A DNA stretch of 64,000 bases from Phymatolithon calcareum (Eukaryota; Rhodophyta; Florideophyceae; Hapalidiales), in the NCBI GenBank assembly GCA_977006965.1, contig OZ345368.1:992001-1056000 (forward strand). Reading direction: 5' to 3'. Under the pieces are notes generated by a model. The model was not told where the DNA came from. It made no database searches and was given only the letters and a program-made list of their open reading frames with translations. Below are positions 1 through 9,388 of this stretch, piece after piece. The position numbers and the translations under genes were made by a program. Numbering within the stretch: the first letter of the stretch is position 1; every line of letters begins with the position of its first letter.

Positions 1-480
1 TTTGAGGGAAGTCAGTGCCGTCTCGAATAGATCGTACTGTCGCATTGCCGATATGTCTCGACTAACCCATTGTAGTTCATCCACATCTCTTTCCTCGATT
101 GGGACGGCCAGAAGGCTCCTTTTCTTTGACCTGGCTCGTTCCAACATTTTGAGTGCTAGAACAAGTCTCCTGTTTTCGGCGTTGTGAATTCGGCAAAGAA
201 GGCGAAGTCTGACATAGTGGTTTTTCGATATTGAACCGAATACTTGTGCGAAAAATGTTTTCTCCACTTCTGCGATAGCTGTCTGGACTCTTGGCGTCCA
301 TGGCGTCAGGTGCATTGCATACTCCCATCTTGGTTGTATCAACGCCTTGTATGTCTTCACTGCTTTCAAGGGGCTGAGTGCTCGCAACGAGACACCCAGG
401 GACCTCAGTTTATATACCGCGATCTTGGCGAGTCAGATGCGCTCAAGCAGTTTTTTAAGTTGTCCTAGAACAACTCCACA
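1..480 (-). pseudogene. LINE reverse transcriptase C-terminal fragment (family 2), cut by window edge
   Basis: The minus strand reads as the region after the RT palm/thumb of a non-LTR retrotransposon. It contains LIQPRWEYAMHLTP, which matches IIPKWEYALHVTP of the larger LINE at 12-17 kb, followed by a block resembling that LINE's VFGKYAEHRR...LCRL segment. The frame is broken by at least one stop near the upstream end and the rest lies outside the window. A related fragment is at 17.3-17.8 kb. It is a dead fragment; assignment to a LINE is firm, the exact family is not. Confidence 0.7.
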
Positions 481-626
481 TCCTTACGGGTACAGTAGAC
501 TTTAATAGATACGAGTGGTACTTGACGTCACAACAGCTCCAAAGCTGCACAAAGTGCAGACCTTCGCGTACCTTAACATCAATATCTATACCCAGCCATT
601 CTTCAGTCGCTGTCCTTCAAAGGGAT
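470..626 (-). mobile_element. LINE 3'-end fragment (tail family LT1) inside gypsy A
   Basis: This block recurs at 55889-56090 (minus) and, as the 3' part of a longer insertion, at 15660-15868 (plus). In the other copies it ends in AATAAA followed by a simple repeat (GAA or GAAA units), as expected of a retroposed LINE 3' end. It separates gypsy pol sequence that is continuous in gypsy C near 37.3 kb. It sits at the same place in gypsy A and B, so it predates their duplication. Confidence 0.6.
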
Positions 627-1440
627 ACATGAAATCGCAAACAAGTTGTAGGTCACTATCCTTTTTCTTACCGAAGTAGACGAGCGCACCATACGGTGAC
701 GATGGCCGTCGCAGAAGTCCTTCGTTCAGCAGTACTTGGAGCTGTTTTCGGAGCTCTTTGATTTGTCTGCTTAAAGACGTGGAACCGTGGGCTTCGAAGG
801 TTGCTCATCGTACTTGAGATTAATTTCAATATCAACTTGGGCCTGGGTGGAGGATCGCTGAGTAGCTCGTTGAGAAACACATCCTTAAGCTCTTGTACTT
901 GGTCCTTGAAATGAGGCGTGACTTTAATATCGCCGATTTCCATGGCTCCGAGCTTCGGATTTGTTCGCCGAACAGACTGCTAGTCATCTCCCTTCCGTAC
1001 CAATTTCGAGAATCGCTTACGTGAGACCTTGTTTTACAGACACACTTGATCCACTTCCGGAATTCTTGTATCCACATGGCTTAATAGTCCATCGGGTTCC
1101 GTCAGGACGTTTTATGTTCATAACTTCAGGCTTCCGGTCGATGTTTGGATTGTGCTTCTTCAGCCATTTCCTTCCAACAATGACGTAAGGTTCTCCAGGT
1201 TCGGGGTCCATTTTGATGATATAAACTTGTTCCCCGCAGTTGAGGCAGCTTACTTCGAGATGTCCGTTTGTCATCTCGATGACTGGTACTGTAGGAGTAT
1301 CGCCAAGCTCTGCAGTATCACAGGAGGTCTAGCAATAAGATCAAACGTGATGGCAACTTTTGAAGATATGAAGATATCGGAGGCGCCTGAGTCAATAAAA
1401 GCTGTGACTGTGGTACCATTGAGAGTGCCTTCATAAACCA
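627..1440 (-). pseudogene. Ty3/gypsy pol remnant A: protease and start of RT
   Basis: On the minus strand about 1395-1380 encodes AFIDSGAS, the catalytic motif of retroviral-type aspartic proteases. It is followed by GRKWLKKHNPNIDRKPEV (about 1180-1120), a typical linker between protease and RT. Further on come pieces of the RT N-terminus (a DVF..L..LP-like block near 860 and VYFGKKKDSDLQLVCDF near 640). Several frameshifts and stops break the frame, and the RT catalytic core, RNase H and integrase are missing. Copies B and C at 56.1-56.9 kb and 37.3/45.0-45.3 kb show the same organisation. Confidence 0.75.
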
Positions 1441-1451
1441 GCTCATCATCA

Positions 1452-1700
1452 CTACAAGCAGATAGTGAAGACAGCGAAGGTGCGTGTCTTATGCTTGAAA
1501 GCTCTGTAGGAACCCTTGGGCTTCATCATCACATAATCCTCCCGGGAAGAGTGAGATGGATAGGTCCAGCCTTGAAGGCCACATTTGCAGCATCGATCGG
1601 CTGTGAGGTAGAATTTTCCTTCGCATTTTTTGGCTGGCACCTTGCATACAGTGTTGTGATCCTTGCATGTTAGGGCGATGTCCGCGGATGTGGCGTTGCG
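1452..1700 (-). pseudogene. gypsy A nucleocapsid-like region
   Basis: A minus-strand stretch reads CKDHNTVCKVPAKKCEGKFY and then DRCCKCGLQGW. The cysteine/histidine spacing is that of a zinc-binding nucleocapsid, though not the canonical CX2CX4HX4C knuckle. It lies between Gag (upstream on the minus strand) and protease, where a nucleocapsid is expected. The equivalents in B (56896-57084) and C (about 45.7-45.8 kb) support that this was once coding. Confidence 0.5.
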
Positions 1701-1778
1701 GGTGCTCTTCTTTGGCGGGGTTGGGTGCTTAGTTTGTTTGCTCCATTGTTAAGCGCGGTTGAGAGTACGCGCATAGTT

Positions 1779-2363
1779 CTAGGGTGTGACGCAAATTTCG
1801 GTGACCTTTTGAAACAATTCCATGTGTTTCTCAATCGAAGTCTTGAGGTCCAAATTTACGAGACGTGCTTTTGCTGGAGCTCGTTCGTTATGCGGTACAA
1901 ATCCAGCCATTATTGCGGCTTGAAGGGCGTTAAGAGAGACAGGTTTTTCGTCGTTGTTCTCCAAGGACATGTGGCATTCGGTCAATTCAAGAAGCTTGCT
2001 TTCCAAAACGTTGGTGAGCACTCGTGTGTTTCGGGCATTGTAGATAAACCCGCAAACATTGGTTGTGGTACGATCAACGGTCTTCCCCGAAAATACAGGA
2101 ATATGTGGTGTTTGAAGAGATCGTGAAACGCCTTCTTGCGTAGAAAGGCTTAGAGTCTGGACCTTCCTGTCATTAGAATTACCATTGAAGGCGTTGCTAC
2201 ATGCTTCGACTTTGAACTGAAGAGTCTCGACGATGGAGTTTTGGGTGGAAGCTGAGGTCTGAAGCTCGTTCACCTTATCCATGAAAGATCTGAATTCAGC
2301 TGCGGTCGGCGTGCTGGACTGTGAGTCACCGGGGCTATCGCTGCTCCGAAGCGTAGGAGGCAT
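1779..2363 (-). CDS. gypsy A Gag (capsid-like), partial
   Basis: An open minus frame of about 194 codons from ATG at 2363 begins MPPTLRSSDSPGD. It has a predicted coiled-coil stretch (FMDKVNELQTSASTQNSIVE) and then a capsid-like block (PVFSGKT...GFIYNARNTRVLTNVLESKLLELTE). It stops after EICVTP. Copy C continues with a further helical block (LQEEFTKKFPDQPASIQQ) that A and B lack, so this Gag is C-terminally deleted. It is followed by nucleocapsid and protease remnants. The frame is open but the element is defective. Gag identity is inferred from position and composition rather than a signature motif. Confidence 0.6.
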   Translation of the reverse strand: MPPTLRSSDSPGDSQSSTPTAAEFRSFMDKVNELQTSASTQNSIVETLQFKVEACSNAFNGNSNDRKVQTLSLSTQEGVSRSLQTPHIPVFSGKTVDRTTTNVCGFIYNARNTRVLTNVLESKLLELTECHMSLENNDEKPVSLNALQAAIMAGFVPHNERAPAKARLVNLDLKTSIEKHMELFQKVTEICVTP

Positions 2364-2399
2364 GTGGGCTTGCAAGATGCGGGACCTTGATCGGAAATA

Positions 2400-2411
2400 C
2401 CGGTGCTACCA
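2400..2411 (-). other. primer-binding site of gypsy A
   Basis: The minus strand reads TGGTAGCACCGG two bases inside the end of the LTR. It resembles TGGTAGCGCC, the initiator-methionine tRNA primer site of yeast Ty elements. The same site is at 46652-46663 (copy C); copy B at 57.84 kb has lost one base. The position next to an LTR ending in CA supports the call. Confidence 0.6.
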
Positions 2412-2413
2412 AT

Positions 2414-2665
2414 TGTAACCAGAGGATAGTGTTTTGCTCGAAAGGGTTGTTGTCTTTAGTTCTTGGTTACTTCATGCTGAAATTGTTGCTTAGTTCCCTC
2501 TGCTGGAGAAGGATATGCTGCTTAATTATTCTAACTACAGAGAGTGTACCCGTAGTGGTGAACTGTTGGTAAAGTAATTAGACTAAATTAGTATCGGTTA
2601 GTCAGGGTTCACTTGATGAGCAGCAAATGAACATACAGTGAACGGCATGTGAACGTTGCTTGTCA
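2414..2665 (-). repeat. 5' LTR of gypsy A
   Basis: A block of about 252 bp begins TGACAAGC and ends GGTTACA on the minus strand, directly before the primer-binding site. Homologous LTRs are near 6497-6769, 30508-30797, 36331-36632, 46666-46949, 49678-49965, 55336-55499 (partial) and 57857-58115. In several copies the termini read TGTAAC...GTTACA, the usual TG...CA form. Confidence 0.7.
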
Positions 2666-2679
2666 TATATAACTTGAAA

Positions 2680-2890
2680 ATGAACTGTCATTTGGCGGCA
2701 GCATGAGTTGGATCATGCATCCAAATGCGAGCATTGTATCTCAAATCGAGAATGCGACGTCGTCCGCAAGGTGCCCTTTTGCCCTAACTGGATAACTAGC
2801 GGCTTTTTTACAGAAAAATCAAATTACTTCTCGAGCTCCCCGGCTTCCCTTTCAAACCAGATGAATACTGTTTGATTTGGAGGGGAAGGG
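2680..2890 (-). repeat. dispersed repeat H
   Basis: This block lies outside the LTR and recurs at 58150-58345 in the same orientation, and near 8655-8870, 30930-31060 and 50095-50230 in the opposite orientation. A recognisable core reads AGTTAGGGCAAAAGGGCACC on the minus strand. No coding potential was seen. It is part of the older repetitive substrate into which LTRs and LINE tails inserted. Confidence 0.55.
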
Positions 2891-3109
2891 CAGTAAGATT
2901 GCAGTGTGTTCTGTGCTAGTACATTGGCGAGAGTAATGACAAACGTTATGATCATGAGGATCACATTCGTCAGTACTGCCCATCGAGTTCATTATGTTGC
3001 TCGCACATCGGCGCTCGCAATAATACTCGGCTATGATGTAAATGTCTATATTCAAATCTACTGGATTTTACAAACCAATTTTTAGGCCAAGAAAAAATAT
3101 TTGTCTTAT

Positions 3110-3290
3110 TTTTTTTTTTTTTGAATTTTGAATTTTTTAAACGCCCTCAGAAACACTCATAAGACTGTAAGGGAGATGCGTTTCAGATGCTACTACCTTG
3201 GTAGCTCCGTTAAAGCCCGCAAAAGCTCGTTGCTATCGTCGTAGCCCTAGCTGCAAAAACCCTCCTCCAGAGAAGGTGGAGGGAAAAGCC
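3110..3290 (-). mobile_element. LINE-tail insertion with 14-bp target-site duplication
   Basis: The insert is flanked by perfect direct repeats AATATTTGTCTTAT at 3096-3109 and 3291-3304. The duplicate segment at 58.54 kb lacks the insert and reads straight through. The left end is a run of T, the poly(A)-like tail of a minus-strand insertion. A diverged relative is at 16955-17115. Confidence 0.85.
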
Positions 3291-3355
3291 AATATTTGTC
3301 TTATGTGATATCCACAAAATAGAGTAGCGTAGAACAGAAACAGTTTTCACGATTT

Positions 3356-3490
3356 TTTTATTGCAATTTTTTTAAAGCCCCGCAGTCATACGAATATACG
3401 GGCAGGGCTTCCTCAGGTGCTGCCCTCGCTAGGGAGGCTCTACTCTTATATCTGGCATTATATCTGAGACTCTAGCATGTGTTCGGTTGT
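3356..3490 (-). mobile_element. LINE-tail (family LT2) insertion with 14-bp target-site duplication
   Basis: Direct repeats AGTTTTC[A/G]CGATTT at 3342-3355 and 3491-3504 differ by one base and flank the insert. The uninterrupted site is at about 58.59 kb. On the minus strand the insert ends in GGGGCTTTAAAAAAATTGC then AATAAAAAAA, the same 3' end as the LT2 copies at 21280-21530 and 60.66 kb. Confidence 0.85.
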
Positions 3491-3902
3491 AGTTTTCGCG
3501 ATTTGCTGGCGGGAGATTAGAGATTTTTCTTGTGGTTGCACCAGACTACAGTTGACATTTGGGGGAATTTTTCTATGATGGTTAACAAGAAGGCTGAGAA
3601 AATAAATTGATCTTCTCAACCTTCATGTTCTCTGAACATAATTCAGTGAACTTATCGGCCTCTAAAAGGATGTAAATATTGGTCACCAGTGGAAAGAATC
3701 AGCATTGCAGTACTGAGTGTGAACATTCATTCTCTTCTCCCCTATGCAGCTCTTCTCTACTATTTGATATTATTCCGACATGACGCTTTCTGCTGCTCAA
3801 AATGATACCGTTTTCACCAGCTGACACGCCATTGACGTTTTCCGTACTTCTAGCAATAATCACACCAAGAGAAGTTTGTGTGAGCTCAATTCGTTCACAC
3901 TA

Positions 3903-4360
3903 TTAGACATACAATAGAAGTCCAAAAATTGTACCACCCCTGAAAACATTTTCCATATTTGAAGTCTTTCGACTTCTGCCATTCTCGATTGCCCGCAGTA
4001 AGCCAAATGCAAACAGAAGTGCTTCTCCATCAAACACATCTACGGAACCGTTAAATTCGTGCAGTTGGTCTATATTTGCCGGCCTCACCGCACTGCTGCT
4101 CTGCCTAAATTTTCGGTCATTCGTTTAGCCGTTGCGCTTTGCCCTCCGCCAACCGATTGCATCTCAAAGTAAAAATTTCGGTGTAAGTGCCCAGTGCTAA
4201 AATTCAGGGCATTGGAGTCGCCACTGGCAGACACTGGCAATCCAGCCACGAAACAACTCAAACATTTCAGCGCAACCCCTGCGATATCTGGAGGCACCAT
4301 GGTTTTGAGCCTTGTAGACACGCAATGTTGCAGGGGTGTAATGAACGACATTATCACCAT
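3903..4360 (-). other. R-associated upstream region, copy A (ORF-like)
   Basis: The minus strand reads as an interrupted ORF beginning MVPPDIAGVAL and passing through SASGDSNALNF, then PANIDQLHEF. The same conserved stretch occurs near 6140-6440, 49344-49559, 47166-47459 and 59070-59494. Here one frameshift near 4125 splits it. Its start lies only about a dozen bases from the TATA-like box of family R, so it may be a divergent gene or simply the conserved R promoter region. No known domain was recognised. Confidence 0.4.
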
Positions 4361-4666
4361 AGACCTAGGAGCTCTATAACGGCTCCTTGTGATCTATCCA
4401 CCGGCACTGAAAACACAGTATCGTGAACGACTCTTCCAAGAGGAACAAACGGATTTATCGCAGACTCCGGCTAACACTCAACGTCATATTAGACTAGAGT
4501 CGGTTCGAGCCCCCCCTTTTTGCAGGGTGTGCAATTGCTAGCCCCTGTCCTATTTAAGCGGTGATCCTGATCGCATCTTAGACTGAGGCATCCCATCACA
4601 GAGACATCACCCCTTTTCAAGATAAATCCCAACCCTCATCTTTTCACTCCTAGTGATTGCAGCCCC

Positions 4667-4673
4667 TATAAAA
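4667..4673 (+). promoter_or_regulatory. TATA box of an R-family promoter fragment
   Basis: TATAAAA lies in the conserved context CCCCTATAAAACCCGACG. The same context precedes the other R copies. The gene behind this one is cut off 16 bases later by a hAT element. Confidence 0.55.
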
Positions 4674-4688
4674 CCCGACGTTGGCATT

Positions 4689-5690
4689 CAGGGATCGGAA
4701 CAATGACATTGCAAGCGATTGGAGAAAAAGATGCAATACCCAATGCGGAGGGCGTCTCACACGGCGATGCAATGCGAATTGCAATACTGGTAGTCGTAGA
4801 AATTCTAATTGCAATGATCTCGGGCGATGAATATCGTTTAATGGTCATGTAAAGCACTACAACAGAAACACATTCACGGCACTACAAAGCCCAACTACAA
4901 GAAACAAAGCACTCTCATTAGACACTATACGACATTTCTACGTTAATTTCATGGTCTCTCATGCGCGCTTTCGCATTTTCCAAACGATTCCCGGTGACAG
5001 CTTTTCATACACTCTCCGCGTCCCAAAAGCGCTTGTTATCTTTCAAGAATACTAGCGCTTCGAACAGTTGAGGAGTCATCCTCCGTCTGTTCTCGGTTAG
5101 AACGTATTTCGCAATACTCTAGAGGCGCTCTACCTCTGCAACCGAACCCATGACAAAATCACAGTTGACATAGTCTTCCTCCCGTCCTCCCATTTTACGG
5201 CGCTTAGCAAGGCGCTGTACCATGGACGGGGTCTCCGTCGACATGTCTTCTTCCACACGAGTAACAATTTCGTTACTCGACTTAGCTTTCAGAGTTGACA
5301 CTGCGTCCCTTTCTTCTTCGGAAAGATCATTGGAGCGACCTCGTTGAATCTTCAACACGCCAGACTCGAACATCTGATAAGGGTTTGCCTCACATATGCT
5401 GTTATCACGTGGAGTCGACAGTGACGTTGTAAGGAAATAGCCAGCAGGGTATAATCAATGAAAGTATGCCTTACATGTACTGTTGCCGGGATGTCGACGA
5501 TTCGTAATCATATGGCGCACGACTGGTACGTAGTTAGGGTACCTAAATTAGTGTAGCTACTTCAGCAATCGGTATTGAAATCACCAAAGATGGCGCAATG
5601 CAACTTGCAATGCTGCAGAATGACCCAATCTCCGATTTCTATTGAGGATTGCAATTCATTGCAATGCAAATCCATTTTAACCGACCCCTG
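4689..5690. mobile_element. internally deleted hAT transposon
   Basis: The left terminus CAGGGATCGG and the reverse complement of the right terminus, CAGGGGTCGG, match 9 of 10 bases and have the form typical of hAT ends. Both subterminal regions are rich in GCAAT/ATTGC words. Inside is a hAT transposase C-terminal remnant (5005-5373, minus). The flanking octamers TTGGCATT and GTTCCCAG do not match, and the two flanks are R-family sequence in opposite orientations. The element or its surroundings were therefore rearranged after insertion. Confidence 0.7.
5005..5373 (-). pseudogene. hAT transposase C-terminus (dimerisation domain), broken
   Basis: The minus strand reads YVNCDFVMGSVAEVERL, a stop, then SIAKYVLTENRRRMTPQLFE and ALVFLKDNKRFWDAESV. 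This is the hAT C-terminal dimerisation signature (ERLFS...LT..R..L.P...E.L.FLK.N...W), with TAG in place of the invariant Phe codon near 5119. A TGA at 5005 ends the frame. Only the last third of a transposase remains, so the element cannot move itself. Confidence 0.8.
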
Positions 5691-6113
5691 GTTCCCAGGA
5701 ATATCTGATATGTTCTTTCGAGGCGCGCGTCCGCGACCCGGACGAGGGCGTTGATGATGGTTCGGATCTTGGGCTTCCGACTTGTACCCCGTTAACTCGA
5801 TCAACTTGCTCTTGGTTCGAAGCCATCTGTAAAACGTTCTTGTCGATATATCGTACATTTCGCATGCTTGATCCATATCCATCTCTCCGTTCTGAACGCT
5901 TAGAACACATTGGAGACGACGCATGAGTGAGTTTTCGTTGATGTTCGGTGGGCGGCCGGGCCTACCGCGCCTGGCGACACGACCCCGGAATGCGGCATGA
6001 GGAACGAGAAAGAGTTTCAGACCGGTTCTGTGTTCGGCGGTATGTGTCGAGGTGGGGAAAGTTGCGAGGTTTGATAAGTTGTTGTGCTTCGAAAGAGACT
6101 TCGGGAATGCCAA
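5691..6113 (-). pseudogene. R-family AT-hook/HTH protein, copy R1
   Basis: The minus strand encodes an AT-hook (RRGRPGRPPN), then a helix-turn-helix block (LMRRLQCVLSVQNGEMDMDQ then ACEMYDISTRTFYRWLR) and IELTGYK. The block has the feel of psq/CENP-B-type HTH domains (a V.NGE..M..A...Y..S...FYRWLR pattern). The usual start ATG (see R2) is put out of frame by an indel, and the hAT element removes everything after PGN. It is DNA-binding by inference; no catalytic domain is seen. A TATA box lies at 6121-6127. Confidence 0.6.
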
Positions 6114-6120
6114 CGTCGGG

Positions 6121-6127
6121 TTTTATA
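6121..6127 (-). promoter_or_regulatory. TATA box of R1
   Basis: TATAAAA on the minus strand in the family-conserved context GAGCCCCTATAAAACCCGAC. It lies about 120 bases upstream of the family start codon position. Confidence 0.55.
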
Positions 6128-6139
6128 GGGGCTCAAAAT

Positions 6140-6441
6140 GATAGTGTCTCCAGATATCGCAGGGGTGGCGCTGGAATGTTGGAGTTGTTTCGTGGCTGGA
6201 TTGCCAATGTCTGCTAGTGGCGACTTCAATGCCCTGAATTTTAGCATTGGGCACTTACAACGAAATTTTTTACTTTGAGGTGCAAATGGTTGGTGGACGG
6301 CAAAGCGCAACGGCTAAAGGAAATGACCGAAAATTTAGGCAGAGCAGTGCTGCGAGGAAGGCAAATACAGATCGACTGGATGAATTTAACGATTCCGTAG
6401 ATACGTTTAACGGCGAGGCACTTCTGTTTGCAGTTGGCTAG
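6140..6441 (+). other. R-associated upstream region, copy R1
   Basis: Plus-strand counterpart of 3903-4360. A readable stretch includes FYFEVQMVGG and DRLDEFNDSVDTFNGEALLFAVG and ends at a TAG. It is conserved among copies, but frames drift, so coding status is uncertain. Confidence 0.35.
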
Positions 6442-6496
6442 TGGAGGGCGACCAGTAGTGGCAGACGTTAATGTAATGAGCGTTCTTGGGATTGGT

Positions 6497-6769
6497 GGTG
6501 TGTTGCTCAAAAGTGTTGCTGTGTTCTTTAGTTGATGGCTACTTCATGCTGAACTTGTTGCTTAGTTCCCTCTGCTGGAGAAGGCTAGCTTGCTTGATTA
6601 GTCTAACTACAAAGAGTGTGCCCGTAGTGGTGCACTGTCGGTGAAATAATTATACTAGTGCCGGTCATTGTCAGTATGGGTTCATTTGATGAACAGCAAG
6701 TGAACATACAGTGAATGGTTAGTTATCGGACTAACACACAGTGAACGGCATGTGAACGTTACTTTGTTA
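6497..6769. repeat. solo LTR of the gypsy family
   Basis: Homologous to the LTR at 2414-2665 over its whole length (shared landmarks CTTCATGCTGAACTTGTTGC and CAGTGAACGGCATGTGAACG). There is no internal gypsy sequence on either side, so it is a solo LTR. 6770-7165 holds no recognisable gene. Confidence 0.6.
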
Positions 6770-7165
6770 AAATTTACATCATAGACGAACATTGTTGTGA
6801 GAGACGATATGCAAGCAACATAGAAGTCTGTCAATTCAGTCACCAAAGTACTATCAGAGAACATAGTGGAATCTTACTGCCCTTCGCCCACCAAATCTAA
6901 CAGGAAATATTCATTTCGAAGAAGACGTTTTATTAAGGCCAAGCGAGGTGGCATGACGTACAGTGGTCTACGCACCACTATTGGTCTTGGAAATCCCGAT
7001 TAGTGGCGAACTATACTGCCGGGTCCTCTATATTGGGCCAAAGGTTGTAGGTCTACGCTGGGATGGGCTGACAGTGTCAGCTTGACACCGTTCTCTGTTG
7101 AACACGGCGGTGGATGGCGCCAACGGTTGACACTCCGTGTTTCAGAGAGACGTTCGGCTCCGAGT

Positions 7166-7834
7166 GTTAAACTCGTTCTCTTGCTACTATCGGCAATTGA
7201 AGCAGCAGAAGGTCTTTTCTACAGATACGTTTTCGGAAAATATGCCGAGTATCGAAGGGAGAGAATGCGAGTGCTCTGCCGTCTCGCCAGCCCACAGATG
7301 AGGAGAATGCACCAGACGGAAAGGTTTGCCTTAAGCTTGGTAAGACGGAGGAAGTTCCTGGAGCTTTCAGAAGAATACCAGGGAAAAGAAGAAGATCTGG
7401 AAGACGTATCAAAGGACATTGGGTATCTCGGGGAAGAAGAACACCTTAAAGAAGCTCTGAAACAAGCGGAAGAATGTATGGTGTCAAAAAAGCGACGCCT
7501 ATAAGCAACAGTCAAAGTATGGTCGTTGGAAGAAGAGGGTCGGACAGTTAAAATCCCGAGCGGCGTACCGGACGACCGACCAGGAGTGCTATATATAAGG
7601 GACAGAAATGCGAGGTTGAGATGCCTGAGAGTCATTTTCAACAGAGTTCCTTTCTGGAGAAAATCCATTATGGCGAAATACTTTGGGACTGGTGCTGTGG
7701 TGGAGCTTATCGTGTTGCAACGTATACTGCGGTCTATGAAGATGGACCAAGAAACGGAATATGAATGCAAAAGACTTACTCGGGCCCTCACAGGGAGAGA
7801 AATTCGAATTAAGGAGATATTAGAAGGAGAGTAG
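7166..7834 (+). pseudogene. LINE ORF2 C-terminus, 5'-truncated, one stop
   Basis: The plus strand reads SAIEAAEGLFYRYVFGKYAE and MRVLCRLASPQMRR, colinear with the C-terminal quarter of the LINE at 12.0-16.8 kb. A single in-frame TAA at 7502-7504 interrupts it, after which VKVWSLEEEGRTVKIPSG continues in the same frame to the normal end at 7834. The 3' UTR runs to about 7917 (GAGGCTTTGGGAGCTTTTAA then AATAAATC). It is a dead 5'-truncated copy, clearly diverged from the 12-kb element. Confidence 0.8.
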
Positions 7835-8144
7835 AGAGATGAGTGTCGAAAACAGCGAGAAGCTGCCCTGTTCCTCAATTTGAGGCTTTGGGAGCTTTTA
7901 AAATAAATCAACATATATCCCCCAGTAGTATATGCATGTATTATGCCGAAACCGCGATGATTGGAGAAACCGGCAGCTCTATATGCGGGATATTACCGAT
8001 TATTGCCAGGAGCCATCGGTCTCGGCATGGGGAAGCAGACACCAACTGTGCACTAAACGGGGCTCAAGGCAGCGAGCATTGTGAGTCGACACCGAGCGTC
8101 AGCAGTTTGTGCGGAGCGCGAAGAGCATATAAGCAGTGGACTCC

Positions 8145-8215
8145 AGGACCCCTAGATGTTGAATAATGTACACTTTGTGTAATTCGAATAACCTGCAATA
8201 AACAAACAAACAAAC
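8145..8215 (+). mobile_element. tiny retroposed insert with 14-bp target-site duplication
   Basis: A 71-bp insert ends in GCAATAAA plus (CAAA) repeats and is flanked by perfect direct repeats AAGCAGTGGACTCC at 8131-8144 and 8216-8229. This is the hallmark of LINE-mediated retroposition with extreme 5' truncation, or of a very short SINE. The insert body does not match the other tails in the window. Confidence 0.85.
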
Positions 8216-8380
8216 AAGCAGTGGACTCCGAACAAACGGTCTGAGAAATAAGCCACAAACAAACGCAGTCAACTGAAACCAACGCGGCGCTCCAACCAGG
8301 TTAGCACATTTGCTACTATTCCACCCATCCGCCCAACTTTAGAATAGGCTATCGCACGGCCTGAACATTGGCATCCGCGG

Positions 8381-8580
8381 TAGGATCCTAAGGGATCTGG
8401 TAAAGGCGCCCGGTCCCTATTTGTGGGTTGGTGGCACGGATCAAATCTCATCGGAGCCAGCCCAAACGGCAAAAAGAGTTGCCGGGATACTCCTGAGGGA
8501 TCTAGTAAAGGCATCAGGTCCCTATTTATGAGTTGGTGCCATGAATCACAACTTAGGCGAGCCTGCCCAATTTCAGGCCG
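8381..8580 (+). repeat. two imperfect ~100-bp direct repeats
   Basis: 8381-8466 and 8483-8580 share GGGATCT[G/A]GTAAAGGC and GGTCCCTATTT[G/A]TG and end in GCC[A/T]GCCCAA. The period is about 104 bp. No gene was recognised in them. Confidence 0.6.
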
Positions 8581-8654
8581 TGATAGCAATTGCATCACAA
8601 ACTCTAGGGAATAATGTTTCCGTCATCTCCTGCAAAACCGAGTGTTATGAGCTG

Positions 8655-8870
8655 AAGTCAAGCATCGATTCCAACCGTGACAAAATCTGATTTGAAACGA
8701 AATATGATGAGCTAGCGAATTGATTTTGATTTTTTTGTAAACCAGGTCGCTGGCTATCCAATTAAGGCAAAAGCGCACCTTACGGACGACGACTCTTTCT
8801 CGGTTTGAGATACCCTGCTCGCGTTTTCATGTATGATTGTGCCCCCAAGTGGCTGTTCATTTTCAAGTAA
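8655..8870 (+). repeat. dispersed repeat H, plus-strand copy
   Basis: Matches the reverse complement of 2680-2890 (shared CAATTAAGGCAAAAGCGCACC and GTTCATTTTCAAGTAAT landmarks), diverged. No LTR is attached here, which shows that H and the LTR are separate repeats. Confidence 0.5.
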
Positions 8871-9027
8871 TAGCAAAGAGAAAATAAAGAGGCGAAGAAG
8901 AGAAATGAATAACAAGAGCGGTAAAGATCATCCTCAAATTCATAAAATAATGAGAAAGAACTCCGAGTGGGAGAAGATGAACGGGAAAAGGTGTCATTGA
9001 ACATCTACGTGTAATACAGCTTGGTAT

Positions 9028-9053
9028 CTCGCCTCATTTTTAAATGAGGCGAG
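9028..9053. other. short perfect inverted repeat before the host-gene island
   Basis: Twelve-base arms (CTCGCCTCATTT and its complement) flank a two-base loop. A second palindrome centred on AAAAGTACTTTT lies at 9093-9122. Both lie just upstream of the gene at 9389; a role in 3'-end formation of an upstream transcript or in promoter structure is only conjecture. Confidence 0.4.
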
Positions 9054-9388
9054 CTAAGAGTCGACTTTATGTTTTTCAAAATAGTCTAAAAATACTTTTT
9101 TTAAAAGTACTTTTAAAAAAGTAATAAACTATATTGGGCTACAGAACTTCTGTTATAACCTTTTCTGAACAAGCATGCGTTACTGGAAACTTTACAGAAA
9201 TACAATTTGGTGTCGCAGGCTGGGCCTTGATATCCGTTATTTTCAATCTGCCTGGCTGGTTATGCAGGAAACGGCACACAGTCCATTGGACAGTACATCG
9301 GAAGCGCTTTCTCTTGACGTCTCCACCATTGCAACACATCCTTTGGCACGCGAGACATCACCAGACCTACGTCTTGTCTGTTCCACCG

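Noticed and set aside
7219-7914. 231-codon minus-strand ORF
   Set aside because: Complement of the LINE C-terminal coding sequence; Ser/Arg-rich composition is that of an antisense shadow.
8145-8215. Simple microsatellite (CAAA)n
   Set aside because: The repeat is only the tail of an insert with perfect 14-bp flanking duplications.
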